From Streptomyces sp. NBC_01314 (lineage in GTDB: Bacteria; Actinomycetota; Actinomycetes; Streptomycetales; Streptomycetaceae), in the NCBI RefSeq assembly GCF_041435215.1, contig NZ_CP108394.1, positions 5,270,001 to 5,334,000 of the forward strand: 64,000 nt of DNA, in the 5' to 3' direction. The notes below the pieces were generated by a model. The model searched no databases, was not told the origin of the DNA, and saw only the letters and a program-made list of their open reading frames with translations. Positions 60,206 to 64,000 of the stretch are shown here, piece after piece. The translations under genes were made by a program, and so were the position numbers. How positions within the stretch are numbered: the first letter of the stretch is position 1; each line of letters opens with the position of its first letter.

Positions 60206-62989
60206 TTAGGAGCCGTCCTCGATCCTGCCGGTGAAGATCGGGCCGACCGGCGGCTCTTCGAAACCGAACAGCTGGATCCGCACGGTCTCTTCCGGTTCGG
60301 CCGCCTCGTCCGCGATCGTGGGTATGGCCACCTCGGTGCTCAGCTGACCGGCGGGGACGACGGACAGCAGGGACATGCCCGCCACCTCGGACAGGGGGCG
60401 TTCGGGGAGCGGTGACTCGCCGTGCTTCTCCTCCAGCCAGCGCGGGTCCACGTCCATGGTGGACAACTCCGCGCCGCCCGCCGCCAGGAAGCTGAACGGG
60501 ACGGGGACTTCGATGTCGGCGACCGTGGACAGGGTGACCCGCCAGGTGAGGCTCTGTCCCTCGGTGACCCGGTCCGCGAGAGGTGTCACGGTGACCTCGG
60601 GCATCGGGTCGTCGTTCCGCACGGTCAGGCCGCCGAGGTGCGAGCCGACCACCGCGCCGTGAACCGCTTTCACGAACACGTGATACGACATGTCGTCGGC
60701 ATAGCGGGTGTTGCCCTCGACCTTCACCGGCACATCCACGCTGGAATCACCGGGCCGTATACGCACCGAACGGGCCGTGGTCCGGCCGGTGACGGGGTCG
60801 GAGACGAACAGCCTGACCTGGCCGTCGCCCTGGCCGTCGCCCTGGCCGGAGACGCGCACCGGGACCTGGTAGGTCCGGGTGCCGGAGTCCCCTTCTTCGT
60901 CCCCTTCGTCGACCTTCAGCCGGCCGATGTCCACGCGGGGCAGCGCGACCGGACGCACGGCCGGTGTGCCGGGGCGCCAGCCCCAGGCGTCCATCAGCCA
61001 GGCCCGTCCGGAGCGGTTGCGCGGGGTCATCTCCAGTGTCGTCACCCGGCCCAGGTCCAGCCCGGCCCGGATCGCGGCGGTCAGCGGCACGCGTATCTCC
61101 TGCCCCCAGTAGGAGGCGGTCCGGTCACTCCCCGGCAGTCCGTCCACACGGACCCGGCCGAGGGTGGCCCGGCGACCGGAGGCGTCGGTGAGGGACACGT
61201 CCAACCGCGTTCCCGTGGTGTCGGGCGGCACGATCACCCGTAGGGCGAGGGCCTCGGCGCCTGAGAGGGAGGCCGACTCGGCGGAACGCACCCGAACGGG
61301 AGAACCCGGTGCGGACCAGCGCAGTGCCACCGCGCGACGGCCCGGTTCGGGCGCCGTCTCCCACTCGGCGAAGTGCGGTGAGCGGCCCGTCCCGTCGGAA
61401 GCCAGGCAGGCGGTCGCCGGATCGGGGTCCACCACCGCCGAGCACAGCCGGCCGCCGTCCACGGTGACCGGGGCGTTCGGCAGGAACGCGGCTGTCCGGC
61501 GCGCGCCCACGGCGTGCGTGAGCACCCGCGCGGGGTCCGCCGACGGCGCCCGCCGGTTCGAGCCGTCCAGCAGCGGACGCACCCGGTCGTCGCCCGCGAC
61601 GAACAGCCGGGCCGCCGCGGCGACATACGTGCCGCCCGCGGCCTGTTGCTGACCGGCCGTCAGTCGTGTGGCGCTGCCCGGCGCGCACACGGGGTCCGGT
61701 TCCGCGGCGTCGTCCACCGCCGGAGCCGTCGCCTGCCCCGGCGTCCACTCGCTGTTGAAGAAGTTGTGGTTGGCGCCCACCATGTAGACCGCGCTGTGCA
61801 GGGCGGCACCCCGGCTGACTCCGCGCGTGCCGTCCACGTAGGTCTCGCCCTGCAGGTCGGTGACGTCGCCGTCGCAGCCCGGCAGGATCGTCATCGACGG
61901 CACGTCGGGGACGGGGTTCTGCCCGAAGGCGGTGGGCCCGACGAGGACGGTGCCGCGGATGCGCCAGAGCACCGGCCCCCGGTGTCCGTCCTGGTCGGCG
62001 GGCGGGCGGGAGAGGCTGTCCATGGCGGCCCTGTTCACTCCCTCGCCGCCCCGCGAGTGGCCGACCAGCAGCACCCGGGACAGGTCGCCCGGCGGTGCGC
62101 TCCGTACGACCGCCGGAGCCGAGGAGCGGCCGGAGCCCGCCCAGTCGGCCCACCGGGCAAGGTGCAGGCGCACCAGGGAGGAACGGGCCTGGGCCCCGCC
62201 GTCCTCCACCGAGTCCTGCGCGTTGACGCCGTTGGCGGATACGGACACCGTCACGTAGCCCTGTGAGGCCAGCAGTCTCTGATCGCGCAGGTAACCCCGG
62301 TAGCTCGGCACGGACTTGGAACCGGACGGGCAGGGCCATTCGACGGACCCGTAGCCGTCGGCCGTGAAGCAGGTGTCGTGGCGGCCGTGCAGGAACAGCG
62401 CCAGCGGCCGGCGGCCCGAGGCCCCGGTCGGTGCCACCACCACGGCGCGCATCTCCACGGGTGTGTCCAGTCCGGGCAACCGCACCGCGGGCAAGGTGTA
62501 TTCGCCGGTCGTCGTCCCGTACGGGCCCGGCTTGCCGGGGTCGACAGGGTTGGCCGGCAGCACGGCAGGCAGCTTCGCCGCCGGCGCGGTGCGCCGCTCG
62601 TCCGGGCGCACCGTGACGCCTGCCGCGTCCAGTCGGCGTCCCCCCGTCCGCACCTGCAGGTCCGCAGCCCGTCCGAGGCGTGCGGCGGGCAGGTCGAGCC
62701 GGAAGGTGCGCTGGTCCTTCGTGGCCACCGGCCGGCCGAGGAACCGGTCTCCCGAGTAGAACTCGACGCCGGAGTCGGTCAGGGGCACCGGGTCGGCGGA
62801 GTGCCAGACCAGTTGCCTGCCCGAGGCCCCGCCGGTGATCCGCCAGCCGGAGGGGAGTTGGCCGTCGGGACCGACCCTCGGCGCGGTGGGCGCGGGTTCG
62901 GCTGCCTGCTGGGCGGCAGCCTGTACCGGTGGTCCCACCACTGTCGTGAGTACCGCCGCAGCGGCTACCCATATGCGCCTGAAACGCAT
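60206..62989 (-). CDS. Large secreted alpha/beta hydrolase with Calx-beta-like C-terminus
   Basis: 927 residues with a signal peptide (FRRIWVAAAAVLTTVVGPPV QAAAQ). Residues ~130-470 form an alpha/beta hydrolase (LALFLHGRHDTCFTADGYG; nucleophile VLLVGHSRGGEGVN; later SMTILPGCDGDVTDLQG and GANHNFFNSEW as Asp and His regions). A galactose-binding-like stretch and two Calx-beta-like repeats (RVDIGRLKVDEGDEEGDSGT RTYQVPVRVS; ADRVTEGQSLTWRVTLS) end the protein. ATG 62989 follows GGGACGTTG; the frame is open further upstream through a repeat tract. Confidence 0.82.
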   Translation of the reverse strand: MRFRRIWVAAAAVLTTVVGPPVQAAAQQAAEPAPTAPRVGPDGQLPSGWRITGGASGRQLVWHSADPVPLTDSGVEFYSGDRFLGRPVATKDQRTFRLDLPAARLGRAADLQVRTGGRRLDAAGVTVRPDERRTAPAAKLPAVLPANPVDPGKPGPYGTTTGEYTLPAVRLPGLDTPVEMRAVVVAPTGASGRRPLALFLHGRHDTCFTADGYGSVEWPCPSGSKSVPSYRGYLRDQRLLASQGYVTVSVSANGVNAQDSVEDGGAQARSSLVRLHLARWADWAGSGRSSAPAVVRSAPPGDLSRVLLVGHSRGGEGVNRAAMDSLSRPPADQDGHRGPVLWRIRGTVLVGPTAFGQNPVPDVPSMTILPGCDGDVTDLQGETYVDGTRGVSRGAALHSAVYMVGANHNFFNSEWTPGQATAPAVDDAAEPDPVCAPGSATRLTAGQQQAAGGTYVAAAARLFVAGDDRVRPLLDGSNRRAPSADPARVLTHAVGARRTAAFLPNAPVTVDGGRLCSAVVDPDPATACLASDGTGRSPHFAEWETAPEPGRRAVALRWSAPGSPVRVRSAESASLSGAEALALRVIVPPDTTGTRLDVSLTDASGRRATLGRVRVDGLPGSDRTASYWGQEIRVPLTAAIRAGLDLGRVTTLEMTPRNRSGRAWLMDAWGWRPGTPAVRPVALPRVDIGRLKVDEGDEEGDSGTRTYQVPVRVSGQGDGQGDGQVRLFVSDPVTGRTTARSVRIRPGDSSVDVPVKVEGNTRYADDMSYHVFVKAVHGAVVGSHLGGLTVRNDDPMPEVTVTPLADRVTEGQSLTWRVTLSTVADIEVPVPFSFLAAGGAELSTMDVDPRWLEEKHGESPLPERPLSEVAGMSLLSVVPAGQLSTEVAIPTIADEAAEPEETVRIQLFGFEEPPVGPIFTGRIEDGS

Positions 62990-63001
62990 CAACGTCCCAT
63001 C

Positions 63002-63085
63002 CTTGCTTGGTACTTGATTGCTGCTTGCTTGCTTCTTGCTTGCTTCTTGCTTGGTTCCGGCTTGAGTTCTTGCTTGGTTCTTGGC
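63002..63085. repeat. CAAGCAAGAA-type repeat in the leader of the hydrolase gene
   Basis: Read on the minus strand, variants of CAAGCAAGAAG/CAAGCAAGG recur about eight times just upstream of the start codon. The tract is open in the gene frame (residues such as QEASKKQASSNQ). It may be a phase-variable or leader region. Confidence 0.7.
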
Positions 63086-63142
63086 CGAGCACACCGGCGT
63101 TCGCCGGGAGCTCGGCGCCGCTGTCGTCTCACACCGTTCGGG

Positions 63143-63952
63143 TCAGCGTTTGAGGGATTCGGCGTCCCCCATGACGATCACCGGATGCCGGGCGGGATCG
63201 AGTGCGAGCAGGAGTTCCTTCATGTGCTTCCGCGTCAGGCTCACGCAGCCCTGCGTGGGCCCGCCGTGGTCGACGTGCAGCCAGATGCCGCCGCCCCTGT
63301 TCGCGCCGAGCGGGCGGGTCCAGTCGAGGGGGGAGGTTCCGGGCCTGCGGTTGTAGTCGATCGCGACGACGTAGTCGAAGGAGCCCGTGAGGGGCTCGCC
63401 CTCGAAGCCGGTGCCGCCGATGGTGAAGGCCGGCCCCTGGTCGTACGGCAGTTTCGTGCCGGGGTCGGCGAGCAGTCCGCCCGCGTCGGTGAGGGTGAAC
63501 ACGCCGATGGGCGAGCGGAGATCGCCGGCGCGGTGGTCGTCCGTCCAGCCCTTGAGAGCGTTGTGTGCCGGCCAGGTCGCTCCCGGTTCCCAGCCCGCGC
63601 CGGTGCGCCGGTACAGGACCACCTGTGATGCCGACGAGTCCTTGCCCCGGCCGGCGACCAGGACGGCCTGGCGCGCGTCGGCCGGGATCTTCGCCAGCGT
63701 CCGCGGTCCCAGGCCCGGTAGCCGCGCGGGGGCGGGCGCGGTGGCCGCTCCGGGGTCGGCGGACGCCCGGGAATCGGCGGATGTCTGAGGGGGCCTGGCT
63801 TGTGTCGTGCCGGGAGCGGCCGATGCGGAGGCCGATGCGGCGCTCGTACCACCCGCCGCCGGCCGGGCGGCGTCGGCGGGCCCGACGCCGGTCGCCGAAC
63901 CCGCGCATCCGGCGAGTGTGACGGACAGGGCCAGGACGGCGGCCGATATCAC
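63143..63952 (-). CDS. L,D-transpeptidase (YkuD) lipoprotein, 5' end uncertain
   Basis: At least 269 residues. The lipobox is LAGC in a hydrophobic start (VISAAVLALSVTLAGCAG). An Ala/Pro/Thr-rich linker precedes the catalytic domain with GIWLHVDHGGPTQGCVSL, the YkuD HxxHG..S.GC signature with catalytic Cys. It would cross-link peptidoglycan or attach proteins outside the membrane. GTG 63952 is used, but the frame stays open to the window edge with a basic n-region (RNRAAAGPGSYRP), so the true start may lie outside. Confidence 0.85.
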   Translation of the reverse strand: MISAAVLALSVTLAGCAGSATGVGPADAARPAAGGTSAASASASAAPGTTQARPPQTSADSRASADPGAATAPAPARLPGLGPRTLAKIPADARQAVLVAGRGKDSSASQVVLYRRTGAGWEPGATWPAHNALKGWTDDHRAGDLRSPIGVFTLTDAGGLLADPGTKLPYDQGPAFTIGGTGFEGEPLTGSFDYVVAIDYNRRPGTSPLDWTRPLGANRGGGIWLHVDHGGPTQGCVSLTRKHMKELLLALDPARHPVIVMGDAESLKR

Positions 63953-64000
63953 CGGACGGTACGAGCCGGGGCCGGCGGCCGCTCGGTTCCTGAACGGGGT

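Overview
The window is high-GC actinobacterial DNA. Gene style (many GTG starts, 4-base stop/start overlaps, strong GGAGG sites) and gene content (SpoIIE-type phosphatases, SigE-family sigma factor, DUF4232 and DUF7144 proteins, YhgE/Pip-like exporter, EACC1 conflict component) point to Streptomyces or a close relative. It looks like an accessory, chromosome-arm-like region: tRNA fragments, dead integrative-element genes, IS elements and frameshifted genes lie between intact operons.

Layout. 1-0.87 kb: C-terminus of a large secreted S8 peptidase. 1.48-7.65 kb (minus): six-gene operon of sigma factor, membrane protein (likely anti-sigma), lipoprotein, adaptor with peptidoglycan-binding domain, ABC ATPase and MacB-type permease. 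7.7-8.4 kb: gene debris, a tRNA-Gly(CCC) 3' fragment with its terminator, and an IS3 orfA fragment. 8.4-15.5 kb (minus): co-directional run of EACC1, a caspase-like gene truncated before its catalytic Cys, a split PEP-synthase-like pair (ATP-grasp subunit plus phosphohistidine subunit), an HD protein and a PAS-GAF-SpoIIE-HATPase protein. Two more SpoIIE phosphatases follow at 15.8 and 19.0 kb, with a second tRNA fragment and relics of an actinomycete integrative and conjugative element (AICE), namely an integrase tail and a small plasmid-type protein, between them.

20.5-33.97 kb: hemolysin III protein, MerR regulator under a 32-bp perfect palindrome, a decayed RsbW-like ATPase, XRE regulator/MFS exporter divergent pair, secreted protein, and a stress-type membrane-protein cluster (CMD protein, BrkB, SHOCT, DUF7144, a large membrane protein and its truncated paralogue, lipid kinase). 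34.4-44.1 kb is the most eroded part: frameshifted SLOG gene, BASS transporter, broken GNAT genes, an IS630 element inserted just behind the start codon of one GNAT gene, a GntR/small-gene cluster of AICE type, a decayed VapBC-like module, an IS630 remnant, an alpha/beta hydrolase, a lipoprotein and a third tRNA fragment.

44.4-50.4 kb: TetR-controlled five-gene catabolic operon (SDR, MBL hydrolase, epoxide-hydrolase-like enzyme, metal-dependent hydrolase, flavin/2Fe-2S reductase) with two matching operators. 50.7-53.2 kb: double-palindrome promoter, Fe-S protein and YhgE/Pip-like exporter, followed by a TetR relic carrying a hexanucleotide expansion. 54.4-64 kb: arylsulfatase, transmembrane XRE-type sensor, DUF4232 protein, large secreted alpha/beta hydrolase with Calx-beta-like tail, and an L,D-transpeptidase lipoprotein reaching the window edge. 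All functions are inferred from reading the sequence; no searches were run.
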